From contig WFMF01000003.1 of NCBI GenBank assembly GCA_011033025.1, forward strand, positions 1,147,483 to 1,211,482: DNA of 64,000 nucleotides, read 5' to 3'. Positions within the stretch are counted from its first letter, which is position 1. Every line of letters begins with the position of its first letter. Below the pieces are notes generated by a model. That model was given only the letters and a program-made list of their open reading frames with translations, searched no databases and was not told the origin of the DNA. This document shows, piece by piece, positions 34,265 through 46,736 of the stretch. Source of the stretch: Beroe forskalii. Taxonomy: Eukaryota; Ctenophora; Nuda; Beroida; Beroidae. Made by a program: the position numbers and the translations under genes.

Positions 34265-36137
34265 ACACGGCTCTCATTATGAACGCATATTACGGAGATT
34301 AATATGGGCGCGCACAGCCACGCCGCACTTTGTGATGACGTCACTATCACGCGTTTAAATGGAGAATTATCCATTCAAATCCGCCTATTTTCCGTACAGA
34401 GCAGATAAAGAGCTCTCCCTTCCACTATAGCTGCTATTAACCAAATTTTCGACGACCTAAGGAGTGGAGACAAACGAACATATGATTAAACTGACCTATG
34501 ACGTCACAATAAGAGGTCTAAGTAGGACTAAGATGGCGTCAGAGAGACTAAGATTCACGCTCAACCGCTCAACTACACTAATCCTCAAGAAGAGCTCAAG
34601 ATTCGAAGACAGTACGAAGATCCGAGTCAAGATGGAATACGTTATAAAGGCTGCACGAGATAATAATAAGTGATTAAGAGTGACGTCATTATCATGGAGT
34701 TAAGACTAGTGAATTATTGACGTTTTACGCTGTATTTTCTCGCGAGGCACTGTAGTATATTTTAATAACAATAGGGTAATGGTGTTCTGTACTCCTGCAT
34801 CGAGTTACTAACTACCCTCACCTGTAATATAGGGCAATATACCAACGAGCCTGTAACATATATAAACACGGCGTGATATGACGTCATCAACGCTCTATTC
34901 TAATCCCTGATAATGACGTCATGAGAGGTGGTGTACTGCTCAGATAGAGCTTGTAGTACAGACATCTCGGCAGCAATGCGACTAACACGCACATACACAG
35001 GGTATAACGCAGGTGCAATATAAAGGACGCTGGAGGATGAAAGGTTTGATGTCGTTAACGCTCCATTTTAAACCCTGATAATGACGTCAGATGTTTTGGA
35101 GACGGCTAAACCTCTGGGTAGTGTTTGGGTAAATAAAGCGGTTATATAGAATAATTCAGTATATAATTTGACGAGAGTTTATTCAACCCTGGTTTAGGTT
35201 TACAGTAATTACTACATGCACTGTACTTACACATGTTTATTTCGCCACGTAAAATAGACAGTTGGAGCGCTGTCATTATCATGGTTTAAAATGGAGAATT
35301 GATGGTTTCAATGAGCATAGTTTTCAAAATTAATAATTCTCGCTAAGAACCGAAATGTTAAAATTCAGAGCGCATAAATCAGCACACTTTTCTGTAGATC
35401 ACACTCCTCACTAAATAACTCCTTTGTCACTAAACCCGTTGGTCATTTGGATAGCCAAAATACATCAATCTGAGGTTTGAGAACACCACATAATTGACCG
35501 CATGCTCAACCATCTCAAGGAGCTGAGCTAACATATCTGAGAATTTCAAAGGCTCTTGATTCCAGCTTCGTGAATCAGCTATAATTCAGTCAACCCCTTT
35601 TTAACTCGCAGCCATCAGTTATTTCAGGGAATCTCAAGGGCGTTTCTAGATATTTTTAACACGTTAAATATCCACTTTTAACATGTTGAATATCGGTTGA
35701 CTACCCAATGGGAGCTGCCAGCACACTTATTAGTTACGTCAATCCTTGACCTGATCACAGAACGTCACCCCTGGATGTCCACGAAGTTACCTACGCAACA
35801 GATACCTCAGGATAGCGTCAATAGATCTCCCTCCAGCTCTGAGACTAGAATATACGGTCCATTCCACAGAAAAATAGGCGGCATGACGCTGTCAATTCAG
35901 TAGCTTGAACTATGATAATATTATACGTTACTTTTGGGGTGGGTTTAGTCTGAGTTGGCATGGGCGATGAAAATATCAATAACGGCGCGGTCCTTTGACG
36001 CTGTTAAAATATGTGTAGAGATCAGTGGATCTAATATTATGTTCGGTTAATTCTATGAGGTTCCATATGGTAGGTGAATGGTGTTGAGTTGTAAAGGTGT
36101 GATCTTAGAATCGGTGTCAAAGTAGGAAGATGTCACA

Positions 36138-36542
36138 CAAACTGGTGTCAAGGAGAACTGGTGTCTCGGAGAACTGGTGTCAAGGAGAACTGGTGTCAAG
36201 GAGAACTGGTGTCAAGGAGAACTGGTGTCAAGGAGAACTGGTGTCAGGGAGAACTGGTGTCAAGAGAAACTGGTGTCTAGGAGAACTGGTGTCAAGGAGA
36301 ACTGGTGTCAAGGAGAACTGGTGTCAAGGAGAACTGGTGTCAAGGAGAACTGGCGTCAAGGAAAACTGGTGTCAAGGAAAACTGGTGTCAAGGAGAACTG
36401 GTGTCAAGGAGAACTGGTGTCAAGGAGAACTGGTGTCAAGGAGAACTAGTGTCAAAGAGAACTGGTGTCAAGGAGAACTAGTGACAAGGAGAACTGGTGT
36501 CAAGGAGAACTGGTGTCAAGGAGAATGAGAACAAACTGGTGT
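36138..36542. repeat. 16-bp minisatellite (AACTGGTGTCAAGGAG), about 25 copies
   Basis: Units are nearly identical, with variants such as GTCTAGG, GTCAGGG and AACTAGTG. Because 16 bp shifts the frame, three peptide repeats alternate and long ORFs arise by chance (36130-36528 and 36177-36449); these are not genes. Loose copies (AACAGGTGTCA) continue to about 36770. Confidence 0.96.
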
Positions 36543-39500
36543 CAGATTCAGATGAAGTACTGAAATAGACAGCAAAAATGGTGTCAATGTGACCTGAGGC
36601 TAAGATTCAACTCAACTGATGTCAGTCTGAACAGGTGTCAAAACAGCAAAGATAATTTCAGTCGCCACTATTAGGATAGGTCTTTGAAAGTGGGAGTAAT
36701 TATTACTTACTCTTATTGATTGCCATAGTATTATCAAAAAGAGTATGATCAGAATGCACAGGTGTCTTCGAAGGAGTAAAAACTAAAATATAATTTTGTG
36801 GACAGGTGTTAAAGAACGAAATGGCATCGGGATTACCAATTACACTTATTTATAGCCTGGAGTAAGATAACTTATCAATAGATTAATGAACAGTGCCTGA
36901 TCAAAGTAGTTTTACTACATCAACAAGTGGTTTCACTACATCAAAAAGTCACGACCCCAAACGTAATTCAATACTTCTTGAAGAAAAACACTTTCCTGAG
37001 CTCAAAGAACTCAAAACACAGATCGTATGGCATAAAAGTTCAAAGAATTGAGGAAGAATTTGATCTAAACTAAAGAGGCACACGAGGCATCCCCGGCAAG
37101 ATTATTAGCAGCAACGCACTGGAATTTGTTTTTATATAAACACAGGAAGAATGAGGCTATTGTAGGTTGATTATAAACTCCATTCATTCCAAAGCACTGT
37201 ATCTGTCGAATAATAGACATCAGTAAATGACATCATTATTTCTGTTTAAAACAGGGAGTATTGATGACGTAACGTCGCCAATAATTAGCGTTATATCCCC
37301 GCTGTGTCGAGGTTATTACGATCGGTCTACCAATATCCTTGTATACCCTGTCACTGTATGATAGAATTGGGAAGGATTTCCTGCTCTCTCAATAAAATTG
37401 GACTGTTCGACATCATCAGTTCACTGTTTTAAGCCCTGGAAATGATGTGATTCTCATTCACTAATCACAATCGCAGAAACAATCACTGATAATAAGATGT
37501 TCTAATACCTATATCTTATTCGCTGGTGAGATGAACTATCGAGTGTTGTCAGATCATACATTGTCTGATAATGAGATATTGGGATGAGATATTGGGATGA
37601 GACATCAAGCATCCCAAAGAGTTATATATAGGTAGGAAGTTCTGAAGTTGAAATGTTTGACTGATACGAGAGATTTCAATGATTCAATAATTCGCAGGAT
37701 TTAATAATTTCCAAAGAACTAAATTTAAGTTTTTAATAAAAATATACCCATCATTGTTTTTGAGTGAGCATATTTAATGGATCAAAGAAAGTTATCTAAA
37801 TAGTTCCATAGTTGTCTACAAAACACAAGTTTACTATTTTCTCTACTGCTAGTTACTACAATAAACTGCAAGAAGAAATACTGCCAGAACGCATCCAGCT
37901 AACTATTTAACTAATTAACTCCATGTAGAAACGAGAAACGGAAGTATGAAGTGTCAGATATTTGGCATGGAGATATTATACTAGAACTTCCAGGCAATGT
38001 AAGAATAAACCAATGGGATGCAGAAGATCTCACCAGCAGAAAGGAATAATGTTGGAATATCTTTTATATCAAAACTGCAAAAAGGGATAATGTTGAAATT
38101 TCAAATAATATCTTAGCTGAGTTTATAATATCTAACAACCTACAAAAGATGGCTCAAACGGTAGTATATTTTCTAGGTCGGAAATCATCTCACGACCATG
38201 ATTGCCTAATTACTCATTTCATGGGCCTTGATACCTTGATACCATTACCAACAAACTGCATTGTACGCTCAACAAAACCTGCAAGATTTCTTGAATTACA
38301 GCCAGCTGTGAGCAGTGCTTGGTACACGATTGTTACTTAGTTAGTAAAAAAGTTAGTTAAAATTGAGTTATAGATTTGAGGATTGTCGTATAATTCGACT
38401 ACGAAATAACGATAACAAACTTTTCCCAATTGTTATGACACCTGTACTTTTCTTATGATAACAGCAAAGTCTTCCGGTTTTTATAACAAACTGCTGGGCT
38501 CATGATTCCTATAAATTGTTTCTTGATAAATTATTAAATCAATCAATTGAAATTATGATTGGGCAAACAATATAAGAAACAAAAACTATAAACAAATTAT
38601 GATCAGTTTTTATGGAACAAATGTGTTTAGGACGCCGGTAAAGTATTTTAGTATAACACTTATGTTACTACTTTACTATTGCTATTAAAACTTTGAAATG
38701 GTCAATGACCAGTCGTTGTCCGTGACTCTCTAACTAAATGAGCTCTATAGTCATTGGCCGTAGTAAAATAGTAACTGTTAAAGTTGTTAGGGTTGTTGGG
38801 GCATCTCATTTACAAAATTTGTTTCCATTCTTAAGAATAGCGAATTTCTTACGTTACAGAATAACAACGATGATATAGTACACTTGGGTATGGAGAAACT
38901 GCTTAACCGATGGTTGAAAGGCTACTGATCTTTCCAAAGATAGAAATCCTTATAGACGAAAATGGACCCTGGACATCTTTTAAAACCTTAAGGTCTTGAG
39001 CTATAACTCAGATACACTGCAATGTAACAAGAAATTCTTGGAACATTGCAGTGCATCATGGCCAAGAATACCAGAAGGCTGCTGCTGAGTACCCGGACAA
39101 AGCAGAAAAAACTGTCGTGAAAGCTGGCAAACGGAGTATTGCAAAACCTAGTGAGATAGTGAGGGCTGGCAAACGGAGTATTGCAAAACCCTAACCACAG
39201 ACAGAACACAGACTACATTAGCCTTATACGGCACTGCAAAGAAAACATCCTGACTTCTTTGAGCCGGTAGTTTTACGCGGCAACAATATATAAATTGCCG
39301 CTTAACCTCACGGCTTTCGTAGTTACTTACAGCCTTTCAGAGCAGTAAACAAAAGTACATTAGCGTCCGGGGGTTCAAAGGTCAATTGATCCAATATTTC
39401 ATTATATGTGGAGTGAGTCTATAGTTGTTTTAAGTCAAGACACACAATATTAAAAGAACAAAAGAACCAACAAAACATTCTTTACGAGCTCAAAAAGTGA

Positions 39501-39902
39501 AGGTCTCTTTGATGAGTCATCATGGGTAGAATTGAATCTCGGCCAATAATATTTGGAAATTAACAACTGAGTTATAATTATGCTGCTCCGCTGGACTACT
39601 GTGTCTGACTTCATATATTAGATCTTACGTCACTCCAACATTATAAAGTTAAGAAAGATGTCTGGGAGTTTTGAATATGGACGAATAATTGTGTAGGTAC
39701 TGAACAAGTAAAACGCAAATTCTCCTGATGCTGCAATGCTGTAACAGCGGGGAATGTCAGTTGAGAGTTGATATTAACACATCAAGCGAATGACAAAACC
39801 CAACTGAAGATTGGCACGAATATATGTCGGCTAAAGTCGCAACGTGACCAAATCGTGATATGAATCGTACTGTAGTGCACATATATTACCTAATGTGACA
39901 CC

Positions 39903-40192
39903 AGTTGGAAAGTTAGACAGCTTATCATATGCGGTAAGCTAAAATACAACGTTTTGAATCTTACAACGCAAATATCGAAGGTGCATTACCTTAGCCATAG
40001 ATTCCTTTGACATTGACCAATCATTGTGCGGTTTAACTGTAACCTCACGCTCTGATTGGTCAATGACATAACGATTTCGGGAATCTTCGAGTAAACTAAT
40101 AAGCTGCAGATAGCAATGTGACAACAGATGAAAAGTTAGACAGTTTATCGTATGCAGTACGCTAAAATATAACGTTTTGAATCTTACAACCC
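39903..40192. repeat. palindromic CCAAT-containing element with flanking direct repeats
   Basis: The core holds TTGACATTGACCAATCA and, inverted, TGATTGGTCAATGACA. It is flanked by two direct copies of a roughly 62-bp segment (AAGTTAGACAGCTTATCATA and AAGTTAGACAGTTTATCGTA), both ending ACGTTTTGAATCTTACAAC. Relatives lie at 42362-42470, 51170-51330 and 52440-52575. Confidence 0.7.
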
Positions 40193-41489
40193 AGCTAGTC
40201 GTAATGTAAAATATTATTCAAATATGTTTTACTTGCACAGCTGTTATGAAATATTAACTGAAAGCAGTGTCCGATAAGGTGTTGTTAAAAGCTAAGTTAG
40301 AGCTGGACTCAAACGAGCGAAAAGCCGAAACAATCTCTACACCGCATAGGAGTAGGAATATTCAAGATGAGCGAAATAGAACCCCCAAATAGAACATATA
40401 ACGACTTTTCGAAATTCAGGCCGACAAACGCGCCCTACCATCCCATTTTTGTTATGAAATCTCCCATGGCACCTACTTCTCGAAATTTTCGAAAATCTAC
40501 AAATAGTGAAGCAGGCTCGGGACCGCATATCATAGAAGAGTATAAAGTTATAAAGATGAGCGAAACCGCATAGAGGTTGGGCGAGTTATTAATGATTTGA
40601 AAATTGAAAATTATATTTTCATTTATGTAGCACGTACAAAATAATCACCATGGAACCATGTGAATATTATGTAATAAATTCGGGTTTATGTTCATCTCGT
40701 ACGAAGTAAATACTTGGACGGAAAAGCATAATTTAGATTTTGAAATTCAGAATTCAAATATTGCTCAATCATTTTCTGCGATTCTCCGGGCCCAAAATAT
40801 TCATAATCTGAATACTTTCTCCATAGGAAATTTCAAAATATGATACATTTTGATTGAGACCCTCGAACAAGTCTGAAGGACTGGTAGTCGTCATCAAACC
40901 TCAAATGCCTATAAAAACAAATAACTAGGTACCTAGGTACCTAAAATATAGGATTTCCTGAAGTACCTACTAAGTATTCCTGAAGTTCTGATCACAAAAG
41001 ATCCAAGCAAAACACCCAACAATATGAACCGAGTTTTGGTGGGGTCCACAAAAGCTTCTAAAGTTCTAAGAAATGAGCGTTATATCTCTTTTCAGTTTCA
41101 CTCACACGTAGCCTACGTAAGTTAAGATCACAAAGAAAATGACGTCATTATTAGGGTTTAGAATGATGAAAAGATGACGATATTTTCGGAAGGCGGCATA
41201 TATAAACAAACTGTTCCTCCCAAATGTTACGGTGGTTGACAATAGAGATAAATCTACACAATAAATAATCACAAAATACTCAACAGATGATTCAACATCG
41301 CCAAAACACCATTCTAAACCCTGATAATGACATCACTCTCGCTCCTCTATTCTATATTAACTGACAAACAAGACGTGTTTATATCTGCGTTCATCTTCTT
41401 CATGTTGGGCACAATATAATGTGGGTGTGTTTGAATATAACTCCAGGGTGTCATAAAAGGTCACATAGCAACATGAAGGGTGGTTTAGA

Positions 41490-41531
41490 TGACGTCATTA
41501 TCATGGTTTACAATGGTGAATTGATGACGTT
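41490..41531 (-). repeat. dispersed CRE element, reverse-strand copy
   Basis: Read on the minus strand it gives ACGTCATCAATTCACCATTG, then TAAACCATGATAATGACGTCA, a full copy of the 43-bp element. Another reverse copy lies at about 52772-52811 and a partial one at about 35273-35309. Confidence 0.8.
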
Positions 41532-42213
41532 GAATGGTCTATTTTTGCCTTACGAGGCTTATATTGCGGGAGCTCTTAACAGTTTCATGTTATTAATGTG
41601 CGCTCCACTTAGGTACCTACACGAGAGTGAAATGTGAATTCACTATACACGAGTATGAGATGTGAATTTGCTATTTTTGTCATAATACTCAGGTCTCAGA
41701 ACAACAAAACTACTATGTGTATGATAATGAACTCGATTAATAGCTTATAGCTTAATATAATGAGTCTCCAATCATGCAAATTGCAAGATGTTAATAGCAC
41801 GCGTCTCCATATCAACAGCAACTATAATAACATCAATATCAAATATCAATCACTAATTATTTTCATTTTCAAATAATTTCATCCACTGAACAGAAGCATT
41901 GGTAATTGGTAGGATCATTCTACTAATGGTATAAATACAGAAGACCAATTGCTCAAATTGACATGGGATCGAGATCAAATCGTCTTCACTTAGGTACCAA
42001 ATCAGCTAGGTATCTTTATGAGATATTAACCCTACAATATCTAGAAGATATTCCAGCATCATATAGTATCTACCATATAATGTCAGGAGACTAAACCAAG
42101 CAACGTTACATCTTTGTGAAAACGAACAGAAAGCTTTGAAGGTAAAACTTGGGGATATTACACTTGTGATACGGGAATCTTGTCTCACAACAATTACTAA
42201 ATGATAGGCAGTG

Positions 42214-42255
42214 TGACATCATCAATTCACCATTCTGAACCTGATAATGACGTCA
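42214..42255 (+). repeat. dispersed CRE element, plus-strand copy
   Basis: It reads GACATCATCAATTCACCATT, then CTGAACCTGATAATGACGTCA. Similar plus-strand copies: 34879-34921, 51512-51553, 56547-56589; partial ones end at 35089, 55892 and 58052. Confidence 0.85.
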
Positions 42256-42361
42256 CTTCTAAGTGTTTGTTGTAAACACGAGCTCGTGGACGGCTGTCAT
42301 CACGAAAATTGAGCTACAGTGCTACCCCAGAAGCGGCGCAAGAGTTTCATTAGTATCAGCG

Positions 42362-42470
42362 GCATATACTAGCTTACCCATGGGTTCATTCGACATTGTC
42401 CAATGAGCGCGTGAGTTGACGGGTAATCTCACGCGATGATTGGCCTATGCCTTGGCTTGTTCGAGATCCT
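42362..42470. repeat. palindromic CCAAT-containing element, copy 2
   Basis: It has TAGCTTACCCATGGG at the left, then GACATTGTCCAATGAGCGCG and the inverted CGCGATGATTGGCC at the right. It resembles the element near 39990-40080. Confidence 0.55.
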
Positions 42471-44833
42471 ACACAAATATTCATAATTCATGGCAGTAGT
42501 GATTGAAATCATTGTCAGGGGTCAATGTAGGAAATAGGGATATTCACTGAACTGCTAATAATTTTCTGTGGTGGTTCCTATAGATGAACTTTTACGAGCA
42601 TAAAACCCCTCGTAGTTGCTCGGTGAAAAAAGGAAGCTTGAAAATGGTTGGAATTAGAAAATTAAACGTTGACACGATTTGTCACCGATAGGTAAACAAG
42701 AAAATAATACCATCTCATTTCTTCATCTTGAAAGCTGTGCCAGTAACACCCTAGCCGTGCGAGGGCCTAGGGCGTTTAAAGTGAGAAAGTATTATAATGC
42801 TCGATGGATTGAGGAAGTAACCCTTTAGATCAAACCAAGGTAGCCGAGAAATTTGGTGAGAGATCTCATGAATATCATCAGATATTCTCAGATATAACGC
42901 GCGAAGGTGAAGATTATAATTGGAACTACAATAAACTGCGATTATAACGATAAAGTTCATTAATACCAATACTACTAGAGCTTATAAGAAAGAATATGAG
43001 ATATTAAGTTCCAATAACATAGAATCTTACAATATATATTAATGCTAGCAATCACACATATAGCTGCCCCAACGAAAGTAGATTATATTGAAAAGTCATT
43101 TGTTGAGGAAGCACCTGGTCTATATTATATATGTTACTGAGTATATCGCCTAACAGAAGATTGTGACGTCATTAAGATAGCTAACAATGGGAAATATTGC
43201 TGACGTTGAAACATGTCTCTACAACTATCTTTTGAGATTGAGCTTATTGAGGAGTTATTGTATTGGGATCATTTCGATCAGACGACTACAAAAGAACTGC
43301 TTGTCCCTTTGTGACGACATTAATATTTGACATTACTTTTTGCATACGTTTTTTTGTCAATATAATGAAGGCCCCTTTAGCACAAGTAACAAAATAATAC
43401 CTCACTTTGGGAGCTGAGTACATAACCGTCGAGACGAAGTCAACGCGGTTGCACTGCTCGAAAAGCGTGGTATTTGGTTTTTGGATCAAGGGAACTGAGA
43501 AATTTGATAGAGAGCTCCAGGAGTATTGTAACAAGGCACCGAGAGTCTTGAGTATTATAAAAGGAAGTTATAGCGAGTGAGTCGCCATTCTAAGCTCTGA
43601 TGATAATAACTCTGAAAATTCTGATAACTTCGACTAGGATCTTATATAATCAAACTCCTTTCAATAGGTACATAACAAGCAGGAGCAGAATACAAATGAT
43701 AGCTTCAACAGTTCAAAGGCCACAGTATATGAGCTGAAACCTCACAGCAGACGATCAATAATTATAAGCCATCTCGGTGTGTGAATGAAAGTTGCGCATA
43801 TGATTTTTCATACTACGTCACGAGGCGACGACAGATCGATTTGTAGACTTTATAATTTGCATTTTGAATGAGGAACAATGTACAACTGGTATGGTGTGTC
43901 GTCAAACGAGCTGCTTTTCAACGGCTTAAAGCAGACACTTTCTGAAGAATAGAAAATTCGCCCTAAAATATCTTGTGCTATTATATCATATAATGGATGA
44001 TAATCATTTCTTAAAGTTCGAAGTTTGGTTTAGAAATTCAAGCTTTTTAATAAGAACAACATCAACTGCGCGAGTACCAGCGGCGGCAATGCTTCGCGTT
44101 CTTATTAATATCGACACTGTTCACGCAAAATACGCGGTTTTTCGTCACAATCCCACCATTTAAATCCCTGATAATGACCTCACTCCAAACCATCTGATGG
44201 TATGTGTGCTGAGGCTAGGCGCTATGCAATGTGATAACTTAATTAAAAACTGAAGTCTCCACAGGCCTCTACGGATGCCTACAATGGAGTCTTTATATTA
44301 TATGAGCTAAACAATGTTTATATATGTGACTATAAACACTGCTATGTCCTAATAAATTGCTTAAAAAGCCAGGCATATGAAACTTTGCATATATAAAGGA
44401 CCTCTAACGTGTATATAAGGTGATACAAACAATCTGGGACTTGAAGAAAGATTGTCTAGCCCAAACTACACTTATAGTAAATCGTAGATGGGCTAGACAT
44501 ATGAGAATATACAGTAACATTTTGCAAATGAAGGACGGTTAAAACACATGATAACATACTGTACTGCCAGCGCGATTTAACCCTCTTACCTCTATGCCAT
44601 ATTCATCTGCCCCGCCAATGAGGACCTATGCGTGATGCTGGCAGGGCAGCGTCGTCAATTCGACATATCAACTCATGATGATGACGTCGATTTTAACTAC
44701 CTGCTTTACATTTGAGCGCGACCTTCATTATGTATCATATACTAAATAGTTACTACTCAAACTGCGCGCACACACAAAATAGGCAATTCAAAACTTCATC
44801 AACTGACTACATCTCACTATGAAAATGACGACA

Positions 44834-44888
44834 TTTAACCGCCTATTTCTCTTGTGAGAGCGTATATCACGAAAAATAGGCGGTTAAA
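44834..44888. repeat. hairpin of the CCGCCTATTT motif
   Basis: TTTAACCGCCTATTT and its reverse complement AAATAGGCGGTTAAA stand 25 bases apart. The same motif follows several dispersed CRE copies (for example near 15480 and 16200) and recurs at about 44935 after ATGACGTCATTT. Confidence 0.8.
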
Positions 44889-45482
44889 TTTTCAACAATT
44901 TGGCAGCGCGCGTACTGTTAATGACGTCATTTCGACCGCCTATTTATTCTGAGCGCGAGCGCATGTCACTATTTACTATGTTAGTAACTTATCAAGGCAG
45001 CTGGTGCAGGTATATTATAGGTGTTCAGACAAAGGTGGTGTAATTGTATGTATTTCTGAGGAGAGAGATAATAATTTCTGACGATTTCTGAGGAGAGAGA
45101 TGATGATTTCTGACGGTTTCGCGATGCTACCAGTTATCTGATTAGGTTATAGCACCTGTTGGATTATGTGTTAGGCGGTTTTAAACTTTACAAAACTTCT
45201 TTATACGACCAAATTTGAGCACTGAGGATGTATCGAACTTCGAATTTTTAATTAAAGACCATTAACCTTGCGTTTTACGTCGCAATCAGAGGAAAATTCG
45301 AATTTACTTCAATCATCGGTTGGAAATGACGCTGTTATCTGAATTTAATATGATGGAATATGGTTATGTACTTATGGACAATTCGTAAATTTTTTGTACA
45401 CCAGGGTTATGCAAAATGATGATGCATATTCGGAATTAATGATTGCGTTTAACCTTCTATATAATATGATATGATGTAAAGT

Positions 45483-45832
45483 TCACTCTGACACCAGTTA
45501 ATCTGACACCAGTTACTCTGACACCAGTTACTCTGACACCAGTTACTCTGACACCAGTTTACTTTGACACCAGTTTACTCTGACACTAGTTTACTCTGAC
45601 ACCAGTTTACTCGGACACCAGTTACTCTGACACCAGTTACTCTGACACCAGTTTACTTTGACACTAGTTACTCTGACACCAGTTTACTCTGACACCAGTT
45701 TACTCTGACACCAGTTACTCAATACTCTGACACCAGTTTACTTTGACACCAGTTACTCTGACACCAGTTTACTTTGACACGATTGGCACGAGTTTACTTT
45801 GACGCCAGTTTACTAATAATCTGATACCAGTT
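45483..45832. repeat. 15-16-bp minisatellite (CTGACACCAGTTTACT), about 24 copies
   Basis: Units read CTCTGACACCAGTTA or ACTTTGACACCAGTTT. The core TGACACCAGTT is the reverse complement of the AACTGGTGTCA core of the array at 36138-36542. Confidence 0.95.
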
Positions 45833-46736
45833 TATATCCAAATTAACTTTCATTTATTTTCAATTTTCATACTCATAGATTGGAGATAATTTAAAAGTTA
45901 GAATAATAGAATAATCAATAAAAATCTAACCTCTTCTTCAACTACAGCATCCCCATTCATCACGCAATAGTTTCCATTGTCAATTTCTAAAACATGTGGG
46001 GTTACTACAACAAATAACACGATTCAAAAGATAAGTGCGGTTATTTTTTCCATAAAAGTGAGCAATAAAAACACCAATGCGAAAAGCCAATCAAAGCAAA
46101 GTCGTCAAGGTACGTCGACAGAAAATAAAAACGATTCAAAAAACTGACATGAGAATGTTACCGGTTCGAAGTGAACAATAAAAGCTTAAAGTCAAATGCA
46201 AATTTTATCAACGTCATGAAGGTTTGTCGGCACAAAGAAACCATCGTGACGTCATAAAGATAAGGTGGTAGAAAGACAATATATATTATGACGTCAGCGA
46301 ATTTAATACCTCCGAAATGAATACTTTTAATAAATATATTATTTCTCACACACCACGGCGCTAGAACTGCAAATTATATCCGGAATGATTACTCCTAATT
46401 TGCAGGAAGATGGAAATCACGAACCGTGGAAATATCATTAACATTGGAATATATTTCAGATGAGGTTACTAAGATTGATTTGGTGTATTATTTGAAGTTT
46501 GAGTGCACCTTATCTCTAACACATTAACGTAGCCAAGTTGAGCCTTCTGTAGGTCACACCCATTACGAACTCTTTCAGACGTCACCCTGTTGTGTTTATA
46601 CTTATAAACCTGCTCAAATTTTATGCCACAAGGTATGAAATCCGAGGCTTATAAGCAATATAAAGTCCCAGGGCTACGCCCTCTGGTTTATCAGTTATGG
46701 CATAAAATATACGAGCAAGTTTACAACACATATAAA

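Noticed and set aside
36130..36528. 132-residue ORF with repeated ENWCQGELVSRRTGVK
   Set aside because: It is the translation of the 16-bp minisatellite; the frame cycles through three phases of the same unit, and there is no start context, splice site or flanking coding sequence.
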